From Hyaloscypha bicolor E (Eukaryota > Ascomycota > Leotiomycetes > Helotiales > Hyaloscyphaceae): a stretch of DNA of 64,000 bases. Under the pieces are notes generated by a model. The model searched no databases. It was not told the DNA's origin and saw only the letters and a list, made by a program, of their open reading frames with translations. The stretch lies in assembly GCF_002865645.1 (NCBI RefSeq), contig NW_020194588.1, forward strand, positions 850,092 through 914,091, in the 5' to 3' direction. A program made the translations under genes and the position numbers. Of this stretch, positions 44,109 to 55,560 are shown piece by piece; the stretch's first letter is position 1, and each line of letters begins with the position of its first letter.

Positions 44109-45895
44109 TCAATCCCTCTTCACCCCAACATTTCCCATCTTCCTCAAACCGAAAGCCCCAATAATGCAAGCAAGTCCCATTGACGCAAACGCCGTCCAAA
44201 ACCCGGCTCGATACCCCGCCAACAGTTCCTCTTCTCTCCTCATCCCTCGATCTCCCTCCTTCTTCGTCACGCATGCGGCAACGACCGCGATCAACGTCAG
44301 TCCAAGGCTAGTGCCAAACTGCGCCACGGTATTGAACACTGCACCGGCAAGTGCTTGCGTGTGGGATGGGAATTCCTCCGAAACAGCGAGCAGGCCGATG
44401 GTGAACATAATGTCACATGACAAAGGCGAGAGCAACTGTGCTGGGAAGGCGGCATACCAATATGGCCAATGCGACGAGACGACGGCCATGAGAAGTGGAG
44501 CGCCGGAGCTGAGAAGAAGAGCGACAAGGACGAGGAGGTACGGGCTAGTTCGGTGGATGAGGAGGCCGGTTGTGAGCTGAATGAGGAATCCCACCAGGAG
44601 AGAAGGTAAGATGCGTATCGAAGCTCCGAGGGCAGACGTGTGCTGGATTTCTTGAAAGCTATAGCTTGGTCAGTATGATGTGTGTATGGAATGTTCTAGG
44701 AAGGAGATGGGAATGCATCATACAAAAGCGAGCAGAAAACTTCCATTGCGTTCGCAACAGCATTAGAAAACAACACCGTGAGGCAAACGCTGGTAAAGAC
44801 TGTGTTTCTCCAGAGGGAGTTTGGAATCAGAGCCGGCAGATGTAGACGTTCACGGCGGGCTTCCCAAGTGACGAAAACAGGAACAAAAATAACGCTGATC
44901 AGCAGCAGAGCAATATTTGCGGGCCGGGATATGTATGAGACGGAGCTGGTGAGTGTGCTTTAGGGTTGTCAGCAAAGAATTTGACTGATCCAGAGCACGA
45001 GAACCCACGCAAGGATGTAAGAGAACACCCCAATAGATATCGATACTACAATTGCTCCAACCCAGTCGATGTCCTGCTTAAGCTTTGCCAAAGTTGATCC
45101 TTCAATCACAGCATCTCTTGGCAAAGCCCATAAACTTACCCCAAAAAGCGCCAGCGAAAGACTTCCACAAAGGTAGTACGAGAATCGCCACCCTACACTG
45201 TCCAGAATAACACCTTCGAGTACCATGCCCAATGAGAATCCGATTGGCTGAACAAACCCTAGACACGAGAAGCCAATGTTGCGTTTCCTGCCGCTTGGAG
45301 CGGCATTCGCAACAATAGCAACGGAAGTAGGCAGACAGAGCGAGACTGCAATACCCTGCATTGCGCGGAACATGATCAATTCAATGCCTGTCCGAGCGAG
45401 CCCGCATGCGAGGATGAATGTGCTGGTAAGGAAGCAGCCAAGCATATTGACACGTTTGTTGCCAATCACGTCGGCGACGGAGCCGGCAAGGAGCAGGCAG
45501 GAACTGCTCGTCAGACTGAACGATTTAGCGTTGAAAACTCCGGTTCTGAGAGGGAAGAAGACCTACTAGTAAACTGCAGATGGCCATAATATGAGATGCT
45601 CTGAAAGAGAGAGGTCTGATGCTATTCTAGGTAGGCCGATGGTGATGAAACCATTGCACAAGCTACCCAGAAAGTTGACGCCTGTCAAGGCTGCGATGAT
45701 GACAATAATGCGCCCTTCTTTCAAACCCCCAGCTTCCAAGTCGATTGGGATTTGTATTGAGCTGCCCGAAACAGATTTTGTGTCTCCTAGAGCACGCACT
45801 GGATCCGACACAGAAATAGAGTTCCGTGGCGGTGAAGGCAAGGACTCGTTTCTTTTGTCGGGCACCAACTCGATGGCGTATAATAGCTCCGACAT
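44109..45895 (-). CDS. Major facilitator transporter, DHA2 (14-span drug:H+ antiporter) type
   Basis: Exons 45895-45567, 45515-45009, 44957-44724 and 44664-44109 encode 541 aa; introns of 51, 51 and 59 bp all keep phase. A cytoplasmic N-terminus of about 65 residues precedes span 1 (IIVIIAALTGVNFLGSLCNG). Motif A appears as AGSVADVIGNKRV. ELIMFRAMQGIAVSLCLPTS matches the span-4/5 motifs of the family (R..QGIG.A...P) and GFVQPIGFSLGMVLEGVI fits motif C of the antiporters. GWRFSYYLCG, DWVGAIVVSISIGVFSYILA and RPANIALLLISVIFVPVF fit the middle spans, and the last exon supplies TSALGASIRILPSLLVGF to the C-terminus. It should export small molecules across the plasma membrane using the proton gradient. 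No biosynthetic cluster adjoins it, so the substrate is unknown. Confidence 0.92.
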
Positions 45896-46759
45896 GATGA
45901 AGTCCGTAAATGAACATGCAATCTAGATGAGAGGGAGTGAAGCCGAATATGCGGGTTTCTGGGCTTTAACCCACTTTTCTTTTGGCAGAGCGTTCGTCGT
46001 GTCAAGGGCGTGACACGGCATGCAGGGTACATTGAAGTGCTCCACAAGCTTCGCTTCGGAGTTCAATTCCGGCGTACTTGGGAATAAAGCTTGAAAGCTT
46101 GGCGCTGCGAACACCCAAATCTTTCAGATCGCGAAAACTGTAATCCTCTAATATCTAAATAACTACAAATCAGTTAATCTTTATATTACAATAACACTAG
46201 CTTAGGTAATAGCTATAGTACAACCTTTAATGGTGCTCCAAAGTCATGTTTATTCTTATATAAAGAAAGAATTAGCATGTTTTGAGAGCTGCAAAAAAGA
46301 TGTGCGCAGATGTTGTGCGTGCCACACCCGTAAAGTTGGGGTTTCACTGCACTGTACAGCACCTCGAGAGCCTTCGCTAAAATGGCTAGGTAACCCTGAC
46401 AGTTGTTGCCGCAGTCGGCAAGAAAATGTATGAAGCTCAACAATCTATATAGTTAACAGATACGTAATTCAATTTGTAATGCAGCACCTGTTTTTTGATC
46501 TTATTTCCTTTGTCGGCTTACAATGTTATTGATATTCAGCGGCACCTCTTCCGTTAAAAGCTTGCTAGGCACACTCAGATCTCTCTCGCTCTTAGATTCA
46601 CACAGAGCCTTTGCCTCAATCAACTTTTATAATAGCGTCCAAATTTCCAACTATTCTCCCCCGCTAACATTATCTATTCGTACTCTTTGAGAGAACTCAA
46701 CTCGAAACAACCACGAACTGCGACACGAAGAACCCAATAACGAAGAGGTTTCATCTTAA
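45896..46759. other. Intergenic region between divergent genes
   Basis: About 0.86 kb between the divergently transcribed transporter and the 46.8 kb gene. AT-rich around 46140-46220, with no gene recognised. Confidence 0.45.
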
Positions 46760-47518
46760 ATGCCTTCTGACCGCGATCAACTCCCTCGACACAAGCCTCA
46801 CCCGTCAAAAATCGAGTCAGTGGCTGAAGAGGCTCGCCTGGATGCGCTTCTTCCATCCCGACCAGCTAGAGGTAAACTTCCCTCAAGACTAGATCAGCCA
46901 CAAAGAATAGGTTCTTCGTCTAACACAAGTGGAAAACGCCTTCCCTTCAAACTAACCCACTCAAACAGAGACCAGCTTCCATCCAGACTAGACAAATCGC
47001 GTCGAGACCAACGGCCTTCTAGTCTGAATCCCTCTCGTCAAGACAGACCCTCAAAGCAATACTTCCGTTCCACGAAAAAGAATCCCTTGATATCACGCTT
47101 AGACCATTCACAGCCTCAACAAACTGAGCATATTTCAATCAACCCTGCTTTCGCAAGCGCGCATGATATCACCATGGCTACTCGCCAGACGGAGGACGAG
47201 TTACTTGCACCTCAAGAGCAAAAGAAACAAGAAGAATGGGCACAAAAGAGAATGGCGGAGCTGGGACGATGTCCAGCCAATTTTAAATGGATATGAGTTC
47301 CCGGCGGATACAACTGCGATGCTGGAAATCACTGGATGGCCGACGCTTTGGTTGCTGAGGGTAAGGGTGGCTTTCTTGCGCTGAATACATACATGGGCGG
47401 TTCATCTTTGGATCCCGAAGTGGTCGAAAACCTGAAGAAAAACCGACAGATCGGATTCAGCCACGGTTTGGAGAAGTTCAGTCGTCCATGTTATCCCTCT
47501 TCTGAATTGAATCCCTAG
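46760..47518 (+). pseudogene. Small repeat-containing protein with conserved Cys/Trp tail, one in-frame TGA
   Basis: The frame from ATG 46760 to the stop at 47518 is broken only by TGA at 47294-47296. The N-terminal part has four or five imperfect repeats of about 16 residues (QLPSRLDKSRRDQ, KLPSRLDQPQR, RPSSLNPSRQD, LISRLDHSQ). The end, CPANFKW-I-stop-VPGGYNCDAGNHWMAD, is the start of a conserved tail seen in many small fungal proteins (CP....W..V.GGY.C.GG.HW..D). CGA (Arg) is the likely ancestral codon. The function of this tail is unknown to me. If the stop is real, the product ends just before the conserved GGY.C..GNHW core. Confidence 0.6.
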
Positions 47519-47937
47519 GCCGTGTATCTCACACACCTTTAAGTTCGCCCGGGAAGGGAAACTACCCCAGGGATGCGAAGCGGGCAATGGGCTCCAGCCA
47601 CTTTACTTAGATGGCAAATGCAAATCGTTGAGCTAAGATCTTTCCCGTTACTCAGGGTTTTTGTAAGTCCACTGAAGTGAAACTGGGAAACAACAAGTGA
47701 AACTTTAAATGTATATACTCTCTTATTCACGGAAGATATTATTGAGTTTCAAAACACTGAGGTATTCCTTTAATATGGCTCTGCTGTATTGCTAAAGGTA
47801 AAGTGATTGTTCGGGAATTGCTAGAGACTACTGAGTCGAGCTAAATGGGCGCTATGGAATGCCGCCTAGGGCGACTAACAAGAACACCCACTCCTCATAA
47901 ATATAAAAGAAACGAATGAGGATTTACAAGAGAATTG
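47519..47937. other. Intergenic region, nothing recognised
   Basis: About 0.4 kb between convergent genes, presumably 3' untranslated regions. Confidence 0.4.
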
Positions 47938-49210
47938 TTATTTCCCTTCCAGGGTTCTCTGAATCTCATCACACACCGCATTTGTCACCTCAGCCGTCGT
48001 AGCAGTCCCACCAAGATCCTTCGTAATAATGCCCTTCTCACAAACGTTTTCCACAGCTTCAAGTAAAGCATTAGCAGCTTTCTCTTCTCCAAGCCACTTC
48101 AACATCTCAACTGCGGTCCAGAAAGTTGCTACCGGGTTCGCTGCCCAACCATCAGCTATTTCCAATGAGTTTCGTACCAGGCCTAAGCGGCACTCACCAA
48201 TCCCCATCCCAATAATATCAAGAGCAGAGCCATGAATAGGCTCGAACATGGAAGGATTCTCGCGAGTAGGGTCCAGATTACTCGTCGGCGCAATGCCGAT
48301 AGACCCCGCCAGCGCCGCAGCGAGATCAGAGAGTATATTGGCATGCTATTTTCAATTAGCTGATTCCTTTCCCTTTCAAACAGAGCGGTACTCACTAGGT
48401 TTGTAGCCACGATAGTGTCAATGCTTTCCGGCTTCAGCACCATTCTCGTCGTCATCGCATCAACCAACATCTTCTCGACCTTCACATCCGGGAACTCCGC
48501 GGCAACCTCCTTTGCAACCAAATCCCAAAGTACCATTCCGTTCCTCTGCGCATTACTCTTCGTTACGACCGTAATATGCTTCTTCGGCCTCTTACTCGCT
48601 GTTTCAAACGCGAATCTCATGATGCGTTCAACGCCATGGCGTGTAAAGATCGAGACTTCAGTCGCGGTTTCCCAGGCTTGGCCAATGTGGCTTCGTCCCC
48701 CGTGCCCTGCGTACTCGCCTTCGGAGTTCTCGCGGATGATCACCCAGTCTAGGTCTCCGGTTGTGCAATTGCGTAGGGGAGATTGAGTTCCTCGGAATAT
48801 TTTTGTGGGACGCACGTTGGCGTATTGCTGGAGGGGTTGACAGATTGCTAGACGAAGCCCCCAGAGAGAGATATGGTCTGGGACATCTGTTGGCAGTAAT
48901 ACATCAGCAAGTTAAGATCATCTTGAGATGTAGTTTATGAAAACTAACCAGGGGCGCCCACAGCACCGAACAATATAGCGTCGAATTTCTTCAAGGTTTG
49001 GAGAGCATTGCCTGGAAGGTATTTTCCTGTCTTCTTGTATGTATCTGAACTCCAGTCGAAGTTCTCGAATTCAAGGTTAAAGGTACCGAGAGTGGAAGCG
49101 AGCTTCTTCAGTACGGTGATACCGGCTGAGATTACTTCAGGTCCGATCCCGTCAGCAGGGATTGATGCAATCTTGTAAGTGGGATGCTCGGTTACTTTGC
49201 TTGGAGACAT
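47938..49210 (-). CDS. Tartrate/D-malate dehydrogenase-type enzyme (isopropylmalate dehydrogenase superfamily)
   Basis: Exons 49210-48949, 48886-48396, 48345-48198 and 48140-47938 encode 367 aa. The third intron (57 bp) is placed so that the conserved GMGIANPVATFW is intact; a shorter alternative acceptor would insert five residues. NAD-binding N-terminus IASIPADGIGPEV; substrate region LWGLRLAICQPLQQYANVRP; GDLDWVIIRENSEGEYAGHGG, where IPMDH proper would differ; VTKSNAQR; and EPIHGSALDIIG near the C-terminus. Length and motifs match tartrate dehydrogenase/decarboxylase and D-malate dehydrogenase, which oxidise and decarboxylate 2-hydroxyacids with NAD+. A leucine-pathway role is less likely. 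There is no obvious mitochondrial presequence. The relic of an anion:cation symporter lies divergently upstream, consistent with a former organic-acid utilisation unit. Confidence 0.9.
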
Positions 49211-49443
49211 GGTTTCTGCGCGTGCTTAAAAAAAGCGTAGATATTTGGCCGAAGGGTTTGGGTGAGATGAGGAACACTGGCCCCAGGATAAAGAATGCTT
49301 TTTATGAACATTCAACAAGCTCTCAAGTTGGGAGTTCTAACTTCCCGAACCAGTGGCGACCTCGCGTGCAGACCGGCTTTTGAAAAATTCGAAGTATTGG
49401 TCGGAGTCCTGCACCTTGTGGGTCCGGTCATCGTTCCTCCGTA

Positions 49444-49860
49444 ATGTTTTCCCGTCCATTCGGACTGGTCCAATCACATAATCCGAATTATGGATATTCA
49501 TGTGCGGCCGCTAATGTGGCAATGTCTCACCGGACGAAGGGATACTTGCTGTCCATCTTCTATTCCAGGAAGGAGATCGAAACAGGAATATCGATTCTGT
49601 ACTCCGGGAATATCTTCGCTACTTCGTTTGCGGGGTTGATTGCTGCTGTTGCTTTCGCATCGATTGGTGGCGCTCAGGGACTGAAAGGGTGGCAATGCCA
49701 TTGCAATGGTGAGCTTGATAAGTGATATCTTTCTGGTTGTTCCTGGCGGGCGAAGGTCAAGGTTCTTCACAATCGAAGGTGTCATCACATTCGCCATTGC
49801 TGTTGCCGCCATGCATCTGCTGCCTGACTCCCCAGTGCTCCACCGTCGGTGTTGAAGATT
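49444..49860 (+). pseudogene. Anion:cation symporter (Dal5/allantoate-permease-type MFS) relic
   Basis: Plus-strand pieces read GYLLSIFYSRKEIETGISIL, YSGNIFATSFAGLIAAVAFA and GLKGWQ. After a frame change and a stop they continue RFFTIEGVITFAIAVAAMHLLPDSP. This order is the hallmark of the Dal5/TNA1-like family around spans 4 to 6 (YLLS.FY.RKE...R.SILYSG...A.AF.GL.A, G..GW.W.FIIEG..T...A...L..LPD.P). The N- and C-terminal thirds are missing and stops interrupt the rest. Confidence 0.8.
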
Positions 49861-50724
49861 TGGTTGATCCAAAACAAGAAGAAGGTCAGGAGAAGTGATT
49901 CTGAAGCGAGAGTATTGTTCATGTACAGATTGTTGTGTGTCGAGCATCCTCTTATGTACAAATTGGGAAGATATACTCACTGCTCCCAGTAACTGCATGG
50001 CTATTGCTGAGATTTTGTAATAAGAATGCTGGGTATCGTAATCAAAGAGTTTCTGATGATGGATCGCTTGATTGAGGCGTATCTTCGTAAGGTAGTGGAA
50101 TGAAATCAGATTGATGGCTGTTCAACATCTCGCAATTGATCCCCTGCTCCAAAGATTCTACATTTCTTTCAAAGTTAAGGCAGTTAGCGATCTGCTTCTT
50201 GGCCAGTAAAAAGCGTGTGCCCAAGGTTTCCCACTGACCCCGGGGGTTGGCTTGAAGTGACCTGTCCTCTGAGGAGATGTGATGGGTCTATTAACTAGAA
50301 AATATCGTAAGATTAGTCTGTATAGTCCCGCGGAGTGCCCCGCCCGCCAAACATGTCTGGCCTGTTTTCAAGATCGTTGGAAGCAAAGGCTTTGGGAAAA
50401 TACCCTGTGTTGAAGCTCTATTGATTGAAAGTCGAACAGAAAGGTGAGCTTGTGGTAGGCATCTCTGGGACAAGCAGAGCATCGACAGACGAAGGTGTTG
50501 GTGGTTGGCAGGCAGGGTTGGATGTGGACTGGTTTCTCCTCGGCTGGTTCGCATTGTGTGTGTTTCCAAAGCCCCCGCCAAGAAAGTTTCTCGTGCTTCT
50601 GAGTTCCAAGATCAATCCTTCGATGCGTCCATGTTTGGCAAGGTACGTGGGCAGCAGGAGATGGGAACCTATGCCAGCGTCAGACGCGGGAGAAGCAGTT
50701 GGTTCAAGATGACGAACCAGGGAG
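49861..50724. other. Degraded intergenic region between two relics
   Basis: No gene can be supported. It lies between the transporter relic and the transcription factor relic and probably holds their eroded ends. Confidence 0.4.
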
Positions 50725-51690
50725 GCTGCTGACTTGAGCAGAGCGGTTCAAACACTCCACTGGTGACGGGTGGGTCTCGTTGTCGAAGTAGCACACCTTG
50801 AGGTCATCATCTCTCTGAGATCTAATGGAAGGCCTGGGGATTGAGAAAGGCACCGCTCAAGAGAATATATCGACCAGAACAACCGTCTCCGAATATCAAC
50901 TTCTGCAGGGGAGAACTGCTCGAATCTGCCAGGGCACCAATGAAGGCCCAGGTGAAGAGCCATACGAACGATGAATGCACCAATCCTGGAAACAGCATCC
51001 AGGCGTAGCATGGAAATAAGAAAGGGCTGAACGCTGACAACCGCTTGCAAGTTGGGCAAGGAAGGCGGCCACACGATGAAGGATTGCAAGGCCAGCATTA
51101 CATCGCCGATGGCTTAGGACGCGAGGGGATCTACAATGGCGAGTTGGCAGCGATCTACAGTAGATATTGACAATATAGAGCAAATTATCACGCTTTCCAC
51201 TTGATCGAGCTCTGTGAATCCGTGAAGGGGTAGGCTCTCAAATACCCCCGAGGACAGTTGGAGCGTGAAGGAAAGGAAATGGGGAATGCCAAAAGTCAAA
51301 GTACGGTTTGGACTAGCGGACCAAATCCTCAAAAGTGTATTGAGAGTCGGGGCTGTTCTCGTAATTGGAGAAAGAAAGTTCATCTGCGCGCCACAGCATG
51401 CCTGGGAAAGAACATCCAGCCGATCGTCCTCACCAGGGACGAGCTCGTCGTCTGCAGCTCTTGCTCTCTCGAATGCGACATGTCTCGAACCATTGCTGTT
51501 GCTGGCAAGGCGTGTCTAATGGTCCATACAAAATGAATGCCACTTCCACTACCCACGAAGTCTGCTGGACCGGAGCCCATGTCTCGGTGAGGGCGCATCT
51601 GTCCCACCTCTCGTGGACCGTCTGCAGCAGCTGATCCTTGTGTTGAAGACTGCCGACGGCATTTTGGAGACGGTCCTTCGCTCGCACTTA
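50725..51690 (-). pseudogene. Fungal-specific transcription factor (middle homology region) relic
   Basis: Pieces in several minus frames fall in the order of a Zn2Cys6 protein. DFVGSGSGIHFVWTIRHAL resembles the (E/D)YVG.SSG..F...V linker seen after zinc clusters. Then LPLHGFTELDQVESVIICSI, and ALQSFIV..AQLASG in two frames. Next MALHLGLHW, FSPAEVDIRRRLFWSIYSLERCLSQSPGLPLDLR and, after another shift, DDLKVCYFDNETHPSP, the classic RRR.FW..Y.LDR..S...GRP core. At least three frame changes are required and no zinc cluster is left. Confidence 0.75.
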
Positions 51691-52559
51691 TCTGAGGCGA
51701 TAATCGGTCCTTGATTCAGCATAGCAGTGCCGGATGTTGCCCTTGAGATAAAGATAATGTTGAGATTTGTCTAAGCAAGGTTGCGGCCCTTTGATAAAGT
51801 GCGGGGGTCTCCGATTTACAGTGGAGTGAAAAACCAGCGTGACGGATGTGGCCCGTGCAACGTGTGCGCACATTCATTTTTGCAGGTCTCAAGAATCACT
51901 ATTTCCTTTCTTTTATAAGCATCAAAGCTTATATTAAAAAACGGTTAAACAATATGTTAGAACTATTAATACTCCTATTATCTTATCAATACAAAGGTTA
52001 TAGTATTTGTGGTTATTTAGCTATTGGAGAGTTTCTGTTTTTGCGATCTAACGGATTTGGGGTGCGCGCAGCGCCAAGCTTTCACACTGGTTGTTCACTC
52101 CACTGTAATCGAGTACAGGCCAACTTTTGGCTACTTAGGCTTGCATGGACGCTCCAACCGAATCTTCACCCCTAAACACTTCGGAAGAAAACAGCCACTT
52201 TACATACAAGTACTGTACAAGCGAGAGACAGTGGGAGTAACATGATATCAATTTTTCGAGTATATTTATACTCAAGACGTCTGCTCCTAAGGGAAGCACG
52301 AAATGGTAAGTGTTTGGAGTGAAACTCAGGTAGGTAGCGACCATCTCGGAATTCAGCGATACGTGATAGTAAGCCGCACACAAGCATTGTCGTTTTTACC
52401 GGAAAGGGAGATGTATGGCAATCAAAAATCCTGAATTGATCCCTATAAGGCTCCCAAAGTGTATGCTACACGATATGAAACTGTACTATCCCCCCTTCTA
52501 TGAATGCTCCAAACCCTCAATTAAATCCACATGCTTCTCCATCCCATATATGCTACTGC
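51691..52559. other. Intergenic region before GH17 gene 3' end
   Basis: AT-rich between 51895 and 52010, with no recognisable gene. Confidence 0.4.
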
Positions 52560-53823
52560 TTAGAAAAGAGCAACAAACATGGCAGATACCAAGAACAAGC
52601 CCGACGCTGCGAATCTCGAAGCGTCGCTGCTCTTCGTAGTGGTCCCGGAGGGGGAGGAGGAAGTGCCGGTGCCAGTCTCTGAAGATCCGGTGGGGGATGT
52701 TTGGCTGCCAGAGCTGGAGCCTGTCTTTGTAGCAGTGGATCCGCTGGCGGTTGCGGTAGAGGGCAACAGGCTTGCAGGAAGCGTAACGTTTTTGCATGAA
52801 AGATCATACAACGGCGATGTACCCATGGTAGCATCGCTAGTGCTGCTAGCCAGGAGACCGAAGCTGGGAACTGGGGTTGTGGGGGCAGCATCTTGCAGAA
52901 CATACCACCAGGTGTTCACTTTCCCAAAGGCAGATGCACATCCAATTTCGTCCCAGAAGATCTTTGCGTTGGCAATGCTTGGGACGCCTAGGTTTTCGGT
53001 CTTTCCGCTGACGGGCCATCCAGTTTCGGTGATCCAAACAGGTTTTCCACCTGCGGCGCCGGCAGTCGCGTTGTATGCATCCCAGAAAAGCGTGTAAGCA
53101 GAATCAATATCGTTGCTCTCAGTGTTCTGAAAGTATGGGTACTCATCCACGCCTAACCAGTCGATCGCTGAGATAACGGCGTTGTTCGAAGAGTTAGTCC
53201 ATGAGTTCCAGGTATCAACGTGGCCGATCAGAACCTTTTCCAAGGCTGTGCCCTTGACGGCAGTCTTCACTTGTGTAATGTATTTGACGAGAGTTGCTGG
53301 GTCCACACCAACACCCTTTGGATCATTGGCAATGCCAGTCACCGAGACTCGGTATAGATCTTCGCTGCCAACAGACAATCCAACGACGAGATCGGTGAAG
53401 TCTGTGCCATAGTTCGTGATAGCTGCGGTCAGGGCTGCAATCTCATTCGTCACTCCTGCTTGTCCACCAGATGCCCATATTCCGAGAAGGAGGGATGTTT
53501 TCGTTTTGATAGCGGCGGGAATTGCGGAGATTGGATCTGAAGTCGTCAAGCCTTGCTGTACAGGATAATAATTAGAATCTGCAAATAATCGCCGGTTCTG
53601 CCACAAGAGGGGAACAAACAATCATAGTGTAGAGTCTAGCACTGGTAAATGCTCCCGAAGTTCCAACCAAGTTCTTCGCAGATGTGAATTCGGCCTCGAA
53701 ATCGGCTTGCTTCTTCGCTGCACCACCTGTGAATGTGCTTCCATAATTGAAACCTTGGTAAATAGTAGCCGAGGCGGTAGAGGATAGAGCAGCTGCAATT
53801 GAAAGGAAAGTAGAGGTGCGCAT
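52560..53823 (-). CDS. GPI-anchored GH17 glucan endo-1,3-beta-glucosidase-like protein
   Basis: Exons 53823-53620 and 53555-52560 encode 399 aa. Signal peptide [19 protein letters not shown], then the GH17 (beta/alpha)8 domain beginning [14 protein letters not shown]. Glu133 in [12 protein letters not shown] is the expected acid/base and Glu245 in VWITETGWP the nucleophile. [10 protein letters not shown] closes the barrel. A Ser/Thr/Gly linker of about 50 residues leads to a C-terminal hydrophobic tail ([17 protein letters not shown]) preceded by small residues (SSDAS), a GPI-attachment signal. It resembles fungal EglC/Scw11-like enzymes that remodel cell-wall beta-1,3-glucan at the plasma membrane or wall. 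The 64-bp intron after LYTMI is needed to restore [13 protein letters not shown]. Intact gene. Confidence 0.94.
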
Positions 53824-55118
53824 CGTGGCGGGATTGTCGTCTTATTCTCGAGTCGGTTTCCTGTTTTCTGTTGTTTCCCGCTTTGCAGATGTTGTTTCCC
53901 GCGTCGCGTTTCTTGGCAGATCTCTTCAAATTTTGCAATAGAGTCAAAAAGAATGTATCGAAGAAGCAAATCGAAGACACGAAGGAATGAGTGTCTTGCT
54001 ATAAGGAAGAAATACTAAGGAACGAAGGACTGTGGGGGTTGATTCAACACAGAACGTTGGGAAAGGAGAGCGAACAACACGAGAAGATCGAGTCGAGGGA
54101 TATGACGAGTGAAACGCCTTACCTAAACCGTGCCAGGAGAAGACCAATGAAAAGACAAAACGGTTTCTTGGCTTTTGGGGAATGTGGTTAGCTCAATGGG
54201 GCTGTGTAGATCAGGGGTCGGGGCCAATTTTAGTGATCGGATGAAAAAGAAAGGGAGGCGCTCCACGTGATTTATTTCCGGATTATCGAAGAGCCGGCCC
54301 GCTGAACGTTGCGACGTATTATCGCTTCCCTCCCTCCTGCATCAGAGCTCGATGCGGGACAAAGATCTCCCTTCTGCAACCAGGAAGGCGCCTACCTTCT
54401 CTAAGCAGTTTCTCTCACGTGATTTGTGGCCGTGAGTCTCCCAGGCACCTATGTCAGACAGTCATACCGTTTCCCGTAAGCCGTGCAAGAAGAAGAAGTG
54501 CATAGTAAGTCCTACTGCATCGCCCCGCCAGTTCTTAAAATAAGCTTAAAAGTCCCTAGTATGACTGGAAAAATACATGCAACATCCTTGCCAAATAGCC
54601 CTAAAAACCCAGACCATGCTGTACTGTACTCGCTGAGTTGCGAGCGCTGGATCGCAGCGTGGACGTGAAGAGCACTCCCGAGAGATATTGTGTATCTCAT
54701 CCAGGCCTGCAAACGAGACCAAGTTGTCGAGAATGGAGCGTGGAAGAGGTTTCCTTTAAAAGAACTAGATAATTTGGAGACTTGGTATACAGGCATCGCC
54801 GATAGAAACGACAATAGGGAGAATTTTAAGAGCCATCTACCTCTGTTGATCTTTACATCATTGGGAAATTTGGCAGATAGCCCAAGAACAGGAAGTAACG
54901 GCAGTCACCTTCCAGATTTTCGACCCAGTAGCTCGAGCGATGCATTGGTTCCCGACCCATCCCAACAAGGCCAAGAAAGTCTTAGTACGAGAGAAATGCC
55001 CAAGGCCAGTAATGTGGCCCAAAGTTTCTCTTTTCCCACTAGAGAGACACTCGTCAAGTTAGCACAGTTGACGCGAGAGATGAACCATATTTATTTGTAG
55101 TCAATGTCACTTTAACCC
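53824..55118. other. Intergenic region, no gene recognised
   Basis: 1.3 kb. A plus-strand open stretch at 54690-55100 lacks an ATG start and any motif. No supported gene. Confidence 0.4.
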
Positions 55119-55560
55119 TCAATCTTCCTGCCAACAACCGCAAACTCCAGCAATGAAGCCAATCGTTCCGCCAGAACCAGTGGCGACGGTGGTATAGAAC
55201 TTCATCTCCGACCGATCAACACTTCCACGAACCGTCAGCCACGCCGCCTTGCCCTTTCCATTCGCGGACGTTTTCAATTCCTTTCCTCGCTGCCACACTT
55301 TGTGTTTCTTCTTCCCTTCATCCTTGTCCTCAGCAGGGTCGGCCGCAGCGAAGTCCGTGTGGGTATGGCTGAAGCATCAGTGGATATTACCTCGCCCTAT
55401 GCAATTGTTAGCGAAATCGGGATCCAGCGCTGTTGAGAAGGTTGCTACATGCCACAAGAGCATCCTGTGACTTGCGGCAGCAGTGCAACCTGGGTTTTGA
55501 CTTCTTTTCCGAGTTTTGGTCTATGGAGACTGGATAGTGAGGAGCAAGTTTAGATTGCAT
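55119..55560 (-). CDS. Probable two-exon small basic protein, unknown family
   Basis: Exon 1 is 55560-55490 (MQSKLAPHYPVSIDQNSEKK). A GT-AG intron of 121 bp with GCTAAC near its 3' end leads to exon 2, 55368-55119, exactly in phase. Exon 2 reads SHTHTDFAAADPAEDKDEGK, then KKHKVWQRGKELKTSANGKG, AAWLTVRGSVDRSEMKFYTT, VATGSGGTIGFIAGVCGCWQ and stops. Total 106 aa. The lysine-rich middle suggests a soluble protein. The donor GTTGCA is weak. I do not recognise the family. The 83-codon open second exon with biased codon use is the main support. Confidence 0.4.

Noticed and set aside
54188..54230. GGTTAGCTCAATGG word resembling a tRNA A box
   Set aside because: No B box (GGTTCGANTCC) at a proper distance and no acceptor stem.
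54690..55100. 136-codon plus-strand open frame
   Set aside because: It begins at a TTG, has no ATG-led start context, no motif and no splice partner; probably chance.
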